A stretch of DNA of 64,000 bases from Pseudonocardia parietis (GCF_017876315.1 NZ_JAGINU010000001.1:2418001-2482000), one strand, 5' to 3'. Numbered from the stretch's first letter, positions 27,409 to 36,500 are shown. The notes: generated by a model from the sequence alone, not told the origin. A program made the numbers and translations.

Positions 27409-28617
27409 ATGACCGCCACACTCGACACCCCCGCCACCGGCACCCACGAGCCCGGCACCGCCACCCAGGAGCCCGGCCCGGAGGAGACCAACCAGGTGCA
27501 GCAGCCGCAGCGCCCGGCGCTGGAGCTCGTCCCCTCCACCCGCCGCGAGGACGTGGTGGCCACGACGAACCTCACGGCCGAGCAGATCGAGGAGCTCGGC
27601 CGCCGGCTCGACGGGATCCGGGACCGGATCCTCTCCGAGCGGGGTGCGTCCGACGCCGCCTACATCCGCGACGTCATCCGCAAGCAGCGGGCGTTGGAGA
27701 TCGGCGGCCGCGCGCTGCTGTTCGCCGGCGTCCTGCCCCCGGCCTGGATCGCAGGCACCGCCATGCTCTCGATCGCCAAGATCCTGGAGAACATGGAGAT
27801 CGGGCACAACGTGATGCACGGCCAGTGGGACTGGATGCGTGACCCGAAGATCCACTCGTCGGCCTGGGAGTGGGACAACGTCTCCTCGTCGGCCGAGTGG
27901 AAGCACTCGCACAACTACCTGCACCACACCTACACCAACGTCGTCGGCAAGGACCGCGACGTCGGCTACGGGATCCTGCGGCTGTCCGAGGAGCAGCGCT
28001 GGAACCCGTACTACCTGGGTAACCCGCTCTACAACTTCCTGCTGTCGCTCTTCTTCGAGTACGGCGTCGCGCTGCACGACCTCGAGGTCGAGAAGGTCGT
28101 CGCGGGGGAGAAGCCGCTGTCGCGGGTGTGGCAGCAGGTCAAGTCGATCGGCCGCAAGACCGGCCGGCAGGTGTTCAAGGACTACCTGGCGTTCCCGGCG
28201 CTGGCCGGGCCGTTCTGGGCGCCGGTGCTGGCCGGCAACGTCACCGCGAACCTGGTGCGCAACGTCTGGTCGCACGCGGTGATCTTCTGCGGGCACTTCC
28301 CCACCGGGGCGGTGCAGTTCGAGGAGGAGCAGCTCGACGACGAGAGCCGCGGCGAGTGGTACGTGCGCCAGCTCCTCGGCTCGGCGAACCTCGACGGCAG
28401 CCGGTTCTTCCACCTGATGACCGGCCAGCTCAGCTTCCAGATCGAGCACCACCTGTTCCCGGACCTGCCCAGCAACCGCTACGCCGAGATCGCCCCCGAG
28501 GTGCGGGAGCTGTGCGAGGAGTACGGCCTGGAGTACACGACCGGCCCGTTGTGGAAGCAGTACCTGCAGGTCCTGGGCACGATCAACCGGCTGGCGCTGC
28601 CGAACGGGAAGCGCTGA
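27409..28617 (+). CDS. Membrane acyl-CoA (stearoyl-type) desaturase
   Basis: 402 aa di-iron desaturase. The three histidine boxes are HNVMH (about 137), HSHNYLHH (about 165) and QIEHHLFPDLP (about 344), in the order and spacing of DesA3/linoleoyl-type desaturases. Hydrophobic segments lie between boxes one and two and around 210 and 280. The first 60 residues are a polar, Thr/Pro-rich extension. GGAGG (27399-27403) precedes the ATG. With the reductase it introduces a double bond into membrane fatty acids; MerR next door is the likely regulator. Confidence 0.92.
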   Translation: MTATLDTPATGTHEPGTATQEPGPEETNQVQQPQRPALELVPSTRREDVVATTNLTAEQIEELGRRLDGIRDRILSERGASDAAYIRDVIRKQRALEIGGRALLFAGVLPPAWIAGTAMLSIAKILENMEIGHNVMHGQWDWMRDPKIHSSAWEWDNVSSSAEWKHSHNYLHHTYTNVVGKDRDVGYGILRLSEEQRWNPYYLGNPLYNFLLSLFFEYGVALHDLEVEKVVAGEKPLSRVWQQVKSIGRKTGRQVFKDYLAFPALAGPFWAPVLAGNVTANLVRNVWSHAVIFCGHFPTGAVQFEEEQLDDESRGEWYVRQLLGSANLDGSRFFHLMTGQLSFQIEHHLFPDLPSNRYAEIAPEVRELCEEYGLEYTTGPLWKQYLQVLGTINRLALPNGKR

Positions 28618-28643
28618 CCGTCGAGCGGTCCCGAGCGCCTCGG

Positions 28644-28709
28644 GTGATCGTCGGACGAGTGCCGATCGGTGCCAACCCTGGCACCGATCGGCACCGAAAA
28701 GATGATCAC
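28644..28709. repeat. Large extragenic palindrome, probable bidirectional terminator
   Basis: GTGCCGATCGGTGCCA (28659-28674), loop ACCC, TGGCACCGATCGGCAC (28679-28694): a perfect 16-bp stem. Outer arms GTGATC (28644-28649) and GATCAC (28704-28709) flank it symmetrically at nine bases. It fills the gap between the converging desaturase and SnoaL-like genes, and resembles the palindromes near 17.5 kb in its GATCA and CGAAAA elements. Confidence 0.8.
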
Positions 28710-28719
28710 GTCCTCGCGC

Positions 28720-29097
28720 TCAGCCCGGGAAGACGTCCAGGAAGCCGTGCACCTGGTCGATCCGGCCGTCGGCGTCGACCACGACCACGTCGAACCCGAT
28801 GACCGGCGGCTCACCGCCGGCCGCCCAGAGCTCCGCGGGTGCGGCGGCCCAGCGGAAGCGGGCGCGGTCGTGGTGGGCGTCGACGTCGCCGAGCAACCGG
28901 AACTCACACCCCGCCAGCTGCTCCTGGGCGGCACCCAGGAAGCCGTCGACACCGTCGTGGCCGGTGACGTCGGCGAGCGGGTCGACGTAGCGACAGCCGG
29001 GCGTGAACAGGTCGGAGACCAGCCGCTTGCGGGCGATCGCATCGGTCTCGTTGAACGCGGCCACGTAGCGCTCGGCGAGGGCGGCGAAGTCGGTCAT
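28720..29097 (-). CDS. SnoaL-like / NTF2-fold protein
   Basis: 125 aa. The pattern starts with a helix (FAALAERYVAAFNETDA), then LFTPGCRYVDPLADVTGHDGVDGFL and ends with strand IDQVHGFLDVFPG, typical of the SnoaL-like NTF2 superfamily of small cyclases, isomerases or binding proteins. ATG at 29097. It is divergent from an MmyB-type regulator, with a palindromic operator candidate between them. Specific activity cannot be assigned. Confidence 0.8.
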   Translation of the reverse strand: MTDFAALAERYVAAFNETDAIARKRLVSDLFTPGCRYVDPLADVTGHDGVDGFLGAAQEQLAGCEFRLLGDVDAHHDRARFRWAAAPAELWAAGGEPPVIGFDVVVVDADGRIDQVHGFLDVFPG

Positions 29098-29173
29098 CGG
29101 TGAACCTCCTGGTCGGGATTGCGGTAGGACGTCACCGAGACTGGTGCGGCCGGAGCTCCGGCGCGATGACCCG

Positions 29174-29195
29174 TGAGGTAATGGGTAGCCGTTAC
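29174..29195. promoter_or_regulatory. Candidate operator between the SnoaL-like gene and the XRE regulator
   Basis: AGGTAA (29174-29179) and TTACCT (29190-29195) form a 22-bp dyad; a further GAGGTAG follows at 29198-29204. It lies in the 145-base divergent region, near the likely promoters of both genes. TAGCGT at 29230-29235 is the probable -10 of the regulator. Confidence 0.5.
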
Positions 29196-29242
29196 CTGCG
29201 AGGTAGTCGTCGTGCCGTCGCCGCCCGGCTAGCGTGACCGGG

Positions 29243-30172
29243 GTGACCAGCGCGAACGTCCGGCCGTCCCGCAACGCCGGGCCGGGGGAGATGCTCCGGT
29301 TCTGGCGGGCCCGGCGGCGCCGCAGCCAGCTGGACCTGGCGCTCGCCGCCGGCGTCTCCACCCGGCACCTGAGCTTCGTCGAGACCGGGCGCTCCGGCGC
29401 CAGCCGCGAGCTGCTCGGGGCGCTGGCCGAGGAGCTGGAGATCCCGCTGCGCGAGCGCAACGCCCTGCTGCTCGCCGCGGGGTACGCCCCCGCCTACGCC
29501 GAGCGCCCGCTCGACGACCCGGATCTCGCCCCGGTCCGCGGGGCGTTGGAGCAGCTGGTCGCCGCGCACGATCCGTACCCGGCCCTGGTCGTCGATCGCT
29601 GGGGCGACGTGCAGCTGGCCGGAGCGGCCGTCGGGCCGTTGCTCGACGGATTGGCCCCGGAGGCGCTCGGCCCACCGGTGAACGTCTACCGGGTCTGCCT
29701 GCACCCCGGCGGCCTCGCGCCGCGGATCCGCAACCTCGCACAGTGGCGCGAGCACCTGCTGCACCGCCTGGAACGGCAGGTCAGGGTGACGGCGGACCGC
29801 CGGCTCACCGCGCTGCTCGCCGAGTGCCGGGCCTACCCGGCGCCGGAGGAGACCGCGCTACCGCTGCCCGGCGGGGACGTGTTGCTCCCGCTCCTGCTCG
29901 ACACCCCGGCCGGACCGCTGGCGCTGCACTCGACGATGACGACCTTCGGCGCCCCGCACGACGTCACCCTCGCCGAGCTGGCCCTGGAGACGTTCCTGCC
30001 CGCCGACGACGCCACCCGCGCCGCGCTGCGGGCGATCGCCGTCGCTCAGAACCAGGAGTCTCAGGACCAGGAGTCTCAGGACCAGGAGCCTCAGGATCAG
30101 GGGCCTCAGGACGAGGCGGGTGCGACCCCGGGGGACAGCGACAGCACCGGCGTGACCCCGTTCAGCACGTAG
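29243..30172 (+). CDS. XRE-family regulator with MmyB-like ligand-binding domain
   Basis: 309 aa. The helix-turn-helix is at about 11-65 (LRFWRARRRRSQLDLALAAG, then VSTRHLSFVETGRS), followed by an MmyB-type PAS-like sensor (PALVVDRWGDVQLAGAAV, PPVNVYRVCLHPGGLAP, TFGAPHDVTLAELALETFLP). GTG at 29243 has a -10-like TAGCGT seven bases upstream; GTG at 29234 is the alternative. The C-terminus is odd: after the sensor it runs into a repeated Q-E/D-x tail (QESQDQESQDQ...), and its last 67 bases overlap the converging flavoprotein gene. Confidence 0.87.
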   Translation: MTSANVRPSRNAGPGEMLRFWRARRRRSQLDLALAAGVSTRHLSFVETGRSGASRELLGALAEELEIPLRERNALLLAAGYAPAYAERPLDDPDLAPVRGALEQLVAAHDPYPALVVDRWGDVQLAGAAVGPLLDGLAPEALGPPVNVYRVCLHPGGLAPRIRNLAQWREHLLHRLERQVRVTADRRLTALLAECRAYPAPEETALPLPGGDVLLPLLLDTPAGPLALHSTMTTFGAPHDVTLAELALETFLPADDATRAALRAIAVAQNQESQDQESQDQEPQDQGPQDEAGATPGDSDSTGVTPFST

Positions 30173-31293
30173 TTCCCGATCACCTGCTGCTTGTAGATGA
30201 TCGGGTTGTGCACCGAGAGCGTGCGGGCGTTGCGCCAGTGCCGGTCCAGCGCCCGGCCGGTCTCGACGGTGGACGCGCCCCCGACCTCGAAGAGCTCCGA
30301 GGTCGCGTCGAGCACCAGCTGGGGGATGGTCGACTGGACCCGGTACACGTCGAGCTCGGCGGTCGGTGCGTGCTCCGGGTCGGTGACCGCCCGGTCCAGC
30401 GACGCGGCCGCCGCGTCCACGGCGGCGCCGACGGTGAAGGCGGCCGCGTCGACCTTCCCGACGACCTGCTGCACCAGCGGGTCGTCCTTGGGCAGGTCGG
30501 CGTTGCCGTAGGGCCAGTTCCGCTTCCGGTCACGGACGTACGCGGCGGCGTCGTCGGCGGCGCGGCGCGCGATCCCGGCCAGCGCGGCGAGCTGGACGAG
30601 CTGCAGGAACGCCTGGCGGACCGGCACGTGCACGTCGACCGGCGCCGGGCGCACCTGGTCCGGGTCGATCTCGACGCCGGTGAACCGGGTGGTGCCGCTG
30701 GCGGTGAGCTTCTGCCCGAAACCACGCCAGTCGTCGATCCGCTCGACGCCCGGAGAGTCCGCGTCGACCAGCACCGTCACCCGGTTGCCGTCCGGGTCGA
30801 GGGCCACGACGTCGATCAGGTCCGCGTACAGCGTGCCGGTGCAGTAGAACTTCTCGCCCTCGAGCAGCAGCCGGTCGCCGTCGCGGCGCAGCACGGTGGT
30901 CGAGGAGTTGCGGGCCACCCCGCCGCGCTCGGTGATCGCGTTGCCGATGATCTTGCCGCCGGCGATCTCGGCGAGCCGGGCCCGGGCGACCGTGTCGCCG
31001 GGGTCGGCGGCGAGCCACAGCTCGGTGAAGGCGAAGTGCGTGCGCAGTGCCTGGGGGATGTTCGAGTCGGCCGCGCCCAGCTCCACCAGCAGCGAGAACA
31101 GCTGCCGGACCGAGGCGCCGGAGCCGCCGTCGGCGACCGGGATGCGCAGCGCGCCGAACCCGGCGTCGCGCAGGGCGGCGATCTCCTTCTCCGGGAGTCG
31201 GCGGTCCAGCTCGCGCTCCACCGCGCCGGTGGCGATCTCGTCGAACAGCGGGCGGAACCGGGCGTGCAGTTCGGCGTCGGTCACGGTGCTCAC
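30106..31293 (-). CDS. Acyl-CoA dehydrogenase-fold flavin monooxygenase, DszC/SfnB-like
   Basis: 395 aa. The acyl-CoA dehydrogenase fold is seen in ALRDAGFGALRIPVADGGSG near 40, FAFTELWLAADPG and GGVARNSSTTVLRRDGDRLL; the C-terminal helical domain ends GASTVETGRALDRHWRNART, a DszC/SfnB-type signature rather than that of a fatty-acid dehydrogenase. Such enzymes use reduced flavin to oxygenate sulfur or aromatic compounds. No reductase partner is adjacent. GTG at 31293 is preceded seven bases by TACCCT on its strand (leaderless). Its 3' end overlaps the converging XRE gene by 67 bases. Confidence 0.83.
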   Translation of the reverse strand: MSTVTDAELHARFRPLFDEIATGAVERELDRRLPEKEIAALRDAGFGALRIPVADGGSGASVRQLFSLLVELGAADSNIPQALRTHFAFTELWLAADPGDTVARARLAEIAGGKIIGNAITERGGVARNSSTTVLRRDGDRLLLEGEKFYCTGTLYADLIDVVALDPDGNRVTVLVDADSPGVERIDDWRGFGQKLTASGTTRFTGVEIDPDQVRPAPVDVHVPVRQAFLQLVQLAALAGIARRAADDAAAYVRDRKRNWPYGNADLPKDDPLVQQVVGKVDAAAFTVGAAVDAAAASLDRAVTDPEHAPTAELDVYRVQSTIPQLVLDATSELFEVGGASTVETGRALDRHWRNARTLSVHNPIIYKQQVIGNYVLNGVTPVLSLSPGVAPASS

Positions 31294-31398
31294 AGTGAGC
31301 AGGGTAGGTGAGACGGCCGCCGGCACACCGTGAGTCGTACCTCAACGGCACACCACCCGCCGGGTCGGTCCCGTCGGACGGGGCTACCCTGGTTCAGC

Positions 31399-33372
31399 GT
31401 GGCACCCACCTCCGTATTCCCTGTCCTGGAGTCGATCCTGCCCCGCGTCTCCAAGCCGGTGCAGTACGTCGGCGGTGAAGGGAACTCGCAGGTCAAACCG
31501 TGGGAGTCCGCGGCCGTCCGGTGGGCCCTGCTCTACCCGGACGCCTACGAGGTCGGACTGCCGAACCAGGGCGTCCAGATCCTCTACGAGGTCCTCAACG
31601 AGCGGGAGGACGCGCTCGCCGAGCGCTGCTACTCGGTCTGGCCCGATCTCGAGCAGCTGATGCGCGAGGCCGGTGTGCCGGCGTTCACCGTCGACGCGCA
31701 CCGCCCGATCGGCGCGTTCGACGTGCTCGGCGTGTCCATCTCCACCGAGCTCGGCTACACGAACATGCTCACCACGCTCGACCTGGCGGGGACACCGCTG
31801 CACGCGCGCGACCGCGACGAGAGCCACCCGGTCGTCGTCGCGGGCGGGCACGCCGCGTTCAACCCGGAGCCGATCGCCGACTTCGTCGACGTCGCCGCGC
31901 TCGGGGACGGCGAGGAGGTCGTCGGTGACATCACCGACGTGATCCGGGACTGGAAGGCCCAGGGCCGCCCCGGCGGCCGGCACGAGCTGCTGGTGCGGCT
32001 CGCCGGCACCCCCGGCTGCTACGTGCCCGGGCTCTACGACGTGAGCTACGGCGACGACGGCGCCATCGCGGCCGTCACCCCGCTCGATCCGCGCGTCCCC
32101 CCGACCGTGCAGAAACGCACCACCGTCGAGCTCGACGACTGGCCGTACCCGAAGAAGCCGCTCGTGCCGCTGGCCGAGACGGTGCACGAGCGGGCGTCGG
32201 TGGAGATCTTCCGCGGCTGCACCCGCGGGTGCCGGTTCTGCCAGGCCGGGATGATCACCCGCCCGGTGCGGGAGCGGTCGCTGCAGGGCGTCGGCGAGAT
32301 GGTGGACGCGGCCGTGCGCGCCTCCGGGTTCGACGAGGTCGGTCTGCTGTCGCTGTCGTCGGCCGACCACTCCGAGATCGCCGACATCACCAAGGGCCTG
32401 GCCGACCGCTACGAGGGCACCAACACCTCGCTGTCGCTGCCCTCGACCCGGGTGGACGCGTTCAACATCGACCTGGCCAACGAGATCTCCCGCAACGGGC
32501 GCCGCTCCGGGCTGACCTTCGCCCCCGAGGGCGGCTCCGAGCGGATCCGCCGCGTGATCAACAAGATGGTCTCCGAGGACGACCTCATCCGGACCTGCGC
32601 CGAGGCGTTCTCGCAGGGCTGGCGGCAGGTGAAGCTCTACTTCATGTGCGGGCTCCCGACCGAGACCGACGAGGACGTGCTGGAGATCGCCGGAATGGCC
32701 TACCGGGTGATCGAGGCGGGGCGCAAGGCGTCCGGGCGCAACGACATCCGCTGCACCATCTCGATCGGCGGGTTCGTGCCGAAGCCGCACACCCCGTTCC
32801 AGTGGGCGGCGCAGTGCCACCCCGAGGTCGTCGACTCGCGGCTGCGCAAGCTGCGCGAGGCCGTCAACTCGAACCGGAAGATCGGCCGCAACATCGGCAT
32901 GCGCTACCACGACGGCGAGCCCTCGCTGATCGAGGGACTGCTCGCCCGCGGCGACCGCCGGGTCGGCGCCGTGATCGAGCAGGTCTGGCGCGACGGCGGC
33001 CGGTTCGACGGCTGGTCCGAGCACTTCTCCTACCAGCGGTGGGTCGACCGGGCAGCCGAGGCGCTGGAGCCCACGGGCGTCGACCTCGCCTGGTTCACCA
33101 CCCGCGAGCGCTACGCCGAGGAGATCCTGCCCTGGGACCACCTCGACTCCGGCCTGGAGCGGGACTGGCTGTGGGAGGACTGGCAGGAGGCCCTCGAGGG
33201 CCGCGAGCAGGACGACTGCCGCTGGACGCCCTGCTTCGACTGCGGGGTGTGCCCGTCCACCGGCACCGACATCGAGGTCGGTCCCAGCGGCAGCACGCTG
33301 CTGCCGCTGACGGTGGTCAACCCGACGGCGTCCGCCACCGGGTCGCTGCAGGGACCGGGCGCGGGTGACTGA
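31399..33372 (+). CDS. TIGR03960-type radical SAM protein
   Basis: 657 aa. The N-terminal B12-binding-like region (LLYPDAYEVGLPNQGVQILY) precedes the radical SAM core with C-x3-C-x2-C in RGCTRGCRFCQAG near 275 and GLLSLSSADHSEI. The end holds a second cysteine group (PCFDCGVCPSTGTDI). In many bacteria this family is fused to or directly followed by the DUF2344 protein (TIGR03936); here that partner lies 3.1 kb downstream at 36508. GTG at 31399 follows TACCCT by eight bases. The reaction is unknown; a link to ribosome or RNase G is suggested only by neighbours. Confidence 0.88.
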   Translation: MAPTSVFPVLESILPRVSKPVQYVGGEGNSQVKPWESAAVRWALLYPDAYEVGLPNQGVQILYEVLNEREDALAERCYSVWPDLEQLMREAGVPAFTVDAHRPIGAFDVLGVSISTELGYTNMLTTLDLAGTPLHARDRDESHPVVVAGGHAAFNPEPIADFVDVAALGDGEEVVGDITDVIRDWKAQGRPGGRHELLVRLAGTPGCYVPGLYDVSYGDDGAIAAVTPLDPRVPPTVQKRTTVELDDWPYPKKPLVPLAETVHERASVEIFRGCTRGCRFCQAGMITRPVRERSLQGVGEMVDAAVRASGFDEVGLLSLSSADHSEIADITKGLADRYEGTNTSLSLPSTRVDAFNIDLANEISRNGRRSGLTFAPEGGSERIRRVINKMVSEDDLIRTCAEAFSQGWRQVKLYFMCGLPTETDEDVLEIAGMAYRVIEAGRKASGRNDIRCTISIGGFVPKPHTPFQWAAQCHPEVVDSRLRKLREAVNSNRKIGRNIGMRYHDGEPSLIEGLLARGDRRVGAVIEQVWRDGGRFDGWSEHFSYQRWVDRAAEALEPTGVDLAWFTTRERYAEEILPWDHLDSGLERDWLWEDWQEALEGREQDDCRWTPCFDCGVCPSTGTDIEVGPSGSTLLPLTVVNPTASATGSLQGPGAGD

Positions 33373-33910
33373 GAACGGGCTGTCCTCGATCCCCGACATC
33401 GCCGACGGCAGTGACGGCGGGTCGTCCTGGGAGCACGGCGGCCGCCGGTTGCGTGTGCGGGTCGCCGACGAACGCGACGTCGCCGCACTGGCCCGGCTGC
33501 GCCGCCAGTGGCTCGAGGAGCGCACCGGGCACCCGGTCCCCGATCCCGCGTTCGAGGAGTCGTTCGCGGCGTGGTGGCGGGTCGAGCAGCCGCGCCGGGC
33601 GTTCTGGCTCGCCGAGGCGGGCAGCGACCGGGCCGGCTGGACCCCGGTGGGGTCGATCAACGTCCTGGAGACCGTGCAGATGCCCCGCCCCGGAGGGCGC
33701 GGTGCGCGCACCGGGCAGGTCGGGAACGCGTTCGTGCTGGCCGCGTTCGGCGAGGTGGGGGTGCCGCGGGCGCTGCTGTCCGCGGTCGTCACGCACGCCC
33801 GCGAGCGCGGTCACCGGCGGCTGATGCTGGCGCCGACGGCGGGCAGTGCCGCCTTCTACCGGCGCGCGGGGTTCCACCCGGCCGGGGACACGCTGCTCGT
33901 GCTGGGGTAG
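33365..33910 (+). CDS. GNAT-family N-acetyltransferase
   Basis: 181 aa. N-terminal VRVADERDVAALARLRRQWLEERTG and C-terminal AVVTHARERGHRRLMLAPTAGSAAFYRRAGF are typical of GNAT proteins; the acetyl-CoA loop itself is weak (GNAFVLAAFGEVGVPRALL). Its start overlaps the radical SAM stop by eight bases, so it is translationally coupled to it. It separates the radical SAM gene from its usual DUF2344 partner. Substrate unknown. Confidence 0.75.
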   Translation: MTENGLSSIPDIADGSDGGSSWEHGGRRLRVRVADERDVAALARLRRQWLEERTGHPVPDPAFEESFAAWWRVEQPRRAFWLAEAGSDRAGWTPVGSINVLETVQMPRPGGRGARTGQVGNAFVLAAFGEVGVPRALLSAVVTHARERGHRRLMLAPTAGSAAFYRRAGFHPAGDTLLVLG

Positions 33911-33957
33911 GCCGCCGTAGCGGGTAGGCGCGCGCAGCGGGTGGGCGCCGGTACGGG

Positions 33958-35496
33958 TCACGGCCGCAGCAGTGCCGGGTTCGCCAGCCGGGTGGCCCGG
34001 TCGCGCTGCTCGCGGGCCGCATCGGCGTCACCGAGACGGGCCCGGTGCCGGGCCGCGCGGACGACGTACTCGTCCAGCCCGGTCCGGGCGGCGCGAGCGG
34101 CCAGCACCCGGCTCTCGGCGGCGACCGACGCCGGGTCGCAGGCCGCGCTGACCGCGCACAGGGTGTCGCGCAGGTGCAGCTCGATCCAGCAGCACACGTC
34201 GGGGTCGGCGACCAGCGCGGCACACGACGACCGCAGCGCCGTCACGGCGCCTGCCGGGTCCCCGAGCCGGGCCCGCGCCGCGGCCAGGCCACGCGAGGTG
34301 AGCGCGATCCAGCAGGCGTCGTCGAGCACCTCGGCGAGGGTGAGCGCGTCGGTGAGCACCCGTTCCGCCTCGGCCGGGCGGCCGGCGCGCAGCAGCAGCT
34401 CGCCGTGGAGCTGGTCCACCCAGGGCCGCATCGCGGTCCAGTCGTACTCGGCGACCAGCGCCCGGGCCCGCACGAGATCGGCCTCGGCGGCCTCGTCCTC
34501 GTCGCGTTGCAGCCGGGCCCGCGCCCGCATCGCCAGCGCCGCGGCGGCGGCCCGCGGGCGGTCCGCGGTCTCGGCGAGCGCGACAGCCCGGCCCAGCTCG
34601 GGCACCGCCGAGGCCGAACCGGGCCCGTCGACGAGGGCGAAACCCCGCACGTAGGCGACGCCGGCCTGCTGCTCGACGTTCCCGGTGGCCGCGGCCTCGG
34701 CCCGGTCGAGCTGGGCCATCGCCCCGGCCTGGTCGCCGGTCGCGGTCGCCACGAACCCGAGCTCGCGGCGGGCCAGCGCGGCCACCCCGGCCAGGCCGTC
34801 GCGGGTCGCGAGCCGGTCGGCCTCGCGCAGCGCCGCGACCGCGCCTGCGTCGGTGCTCGCCACGGCGTGCACGATGCCCCGCCCGTAGTGGGCCAGCGCC
34901 TCGGCGAGCACGCCGTCGTCGCCCAGCGCACGGGCCCGGCGCGCCGCACCCGCCAGCACCGCTGTGCCGTCCCGGGCCGCGCCGGCGTCCAGCACGTGCT
35001 CACCGACGCGGACCAGCTCCCGCACGGCGGTCCGCCCGGCCGGGGAGGACGCCACGTTCCGGCGGGACCGCTGCAGCCGCAGACCGGCCCGGGCGAGGTC
35101 GAGCCGGCGGCCGTGCAGCCACGCGGTGAACTCCGGCACGTCCGGTTCGCAGCCCTCCAGCAGCGGCAGCGTCGCCTCGGTCACCGGCCAGCGGTCGGGC
35201 CGGCGGCCGGCCAGCACGTCGAGCACGTCGACGGTGACGCCGTCGGCGGGCCCGGCCCGCAGCGGGTCACCGGTGATCCGGATCGCGCCGCCGGTGGCCC
35301 GCCGGGCCCGGCTCAGCGTCCAGCGCAGGGCGGCTGCCGGGTCGTCGCTGCCGGGGAACAGCAGCTCCACGGCCCGGCAGCGCGGGACCGGCCCGGTCGC
35401 ACACAGCAGCAGGGCCAGCAGCGCCCACGGCTTGCGGCCCCGGACGGGCGGGACACCGGTCGTCCGGGGCGGGCCGAGCAGCCGGACGACGGTCAT
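33958..35496 (-). CDS. SARP/AfsR-like regulator with TPR-type helical domain
   Basis: 512 aa. The first 90 residues are a winged-helix domain of the transcriptional-activator type (VVRLLGPPRTTGVPPVRGRK, AVELLFPGSDDPAAALRWTL, SRARRATGG). The remainder is an Ala/Arg-rich array of paired helices, as in TPR repeats (for example AEADLVRARALVAEYDWTAM). There is no NB-ARC ATPase module, so it is shorter than full AfsR. Such proteins activate secondary-metabolite genes, but no such cluster is in view; the target may be elsewhere or be the adjacent methyltransferase. Confidence 0.75.
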   Translation of the reverse strand: MTVVRLLGPPRTTGVPPVRGRKPWALLALLLCATGPVPRCRAVELLFPGSDDPAAALRWTLSRARRATGGAIRITGDPLRAGPADGVTVDVLDVLAGRRPDRWPVTEATLPLLEGCEPDVPEFTAWLHGRRLDLARAGLRLQRSRRNVASSPAGRTAVRELVRVGEHVLDAGAARDGTAVLAGAARRARALGDDGVLAEALAHYGRGIVHAVASTDAGAVAALREADRLATRDGLAGVAALARRELGFVATATGDQAGAMAQLDRAEAAATGNVEQQAGVAYVRGFALVDGPGSASAVPELGRAVALAETADRPRAAAAALAMRARARLQRDEDEAAEADLVRARALVAEYDWTAMRPWVDQLHGELLLRAGRPAEAERVLTDALTLAEVLDDACWIALTSRGLAAARARLGDPAGAVTALRSSCAALVADPDVCCWIELHLRDTLCAVSAACDPASVAAESRVLAARAARTGLDEYVVRAARHRARLGDADAAREQRDRATRLANPALLRP

Positions 35497-35583
35497 CGCC
35501 GTGCTCCTGGGGCATGCCGGGAAAGGGGTTCCAGGATGGCACCGCGCCCGGCCGGCCGATGCCCGCCGTTCGGCGCACCCGTC

Positions 35584-36402
35584 TCAGGTCCGCACGGCCG
35601 TGACCAGCAGGTACTCCGCCTCCCAGTGGTCGCCCGTCCGGGTCCGCTCCAGATACTCGGTGAACGCGGCGTCCAGCTCGGCGGTGCGCCCGGGATCGTC
35701 GGCGAGCCCGGCGTAGGCGGTGACGATCGGGCCGTAGTTCTGCTTCCACCACTCCCGGAACTCCACGGGGGAGCCCGCGACGGCGAACGTGACCGTCTGC
35801 TTCTGCGCCCGCAGGTCACGGACGCCGTCGCCCAGCAGCCCGCGGACGTGGGCTTCGTCGCCCCAGCGGGGTGCCGGTGTCGCGCCCGGCGGCGGGGCCG
35901 GCACGAACGGCCGCAGCGTCGCGAACAGCCCGCCGACGAACCCCTCCGGCGTCCAGCTGAGCAGGCCGATCCGGCCGCCGGGCCGGCACACCCGCAGCAG
36001 CTCTCCGGCGGCGCGCTCGTGGAACGGGGCGAACATCACCCCGACGCACGAGAGCACGACGTCGAACGACGCGGAGCCGAACGGCAGCGCGTGCGCGTCC
36101 GCCTCGACCCATTCCAGGGTGGCGCCGCGGGTACCGGCGATCCGGGCGCCCTCGCTCAGCAGCTCGGGGGTGAGGTCCGAGGCGACGACGTCGGCCCCGG
36201 CCAGTGCGGCCGGGATCGCGGCGTTGCCGGTGCCCGCGGCGATGTCGAGCACCCGGTCGCCCGCGCCGGCACCGGTGGCGCCGACCAGGACGGCGCCGAG
36301 ATCGGGGATGAGGTCGGCGGCGACGGCGGGGTAGTCGCCGCAGGCCCAGACCGCGCGGTGCTTGGCTCCGATGGCGGTCAGGTCGGGGGTGGTGGCGGTC
36401 AT
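35584..36402 (-). CDS. Class I SAM-dependent methyltransferase
   Basis: 272 aa. Motif I is VLDIAAGTGNAAIPAALAGA near 50, with the acidic motif II at VVASDLTPELL and motif III region FDVVLSCVGVMFAPFHERAA. The layout matches the ubiquinone/menaquinone-type small-molecule methyltransferases, but the substrate cannot be assigned. ATG at 36402 follows GAGGAG in the correct position. It sits 87 bases before the SARP-like gene in the same direction, so the two may share a transcript. Confidence 0.85.
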   Translation of the reverse strand: MTATTPDLTAIGAKHRAVWACGDYPAVAADLIPDLGAVLVGATGAGAGDRVLDIAAGTGNAAIPAALAGADVVASDLTPELLSEGARIAGTRGATLEWVEADAHALPFGSASFDVVLSCVGVMFAPFHERAAGELLRVCRPGGRIGLLSWTPEGFVGGLFATLRPFVPAPPPGATPAPRWGDEAHVRGLLGDGVRDLRAQKQTVTFAVAGSPVEFREWWKQNYGPIVTAYAGLADDPGRTAELDAAFTEYLERTRTGDHWEAEYLLVTAVRT

Positions 36403-36494
36403 GGCCGGCTCCTCCTCGGGTTTCCGGTGATGTGCCGCGAGGCTCCTCCCGGGACGTGTGCCGGAGCGTGTGCACCGCCGTCGCGGGGCACTCC

Positions 36495-36500
36495 TAGACT
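36495..36500 (+). promoter_or_regulatory. -10 element of a leaderless promoter (DUF2344 gene)
   Basis: TAGACT, seven bases before the ATG at 36508, with no Shine-Dalgarno between. Confidence 0.55.
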
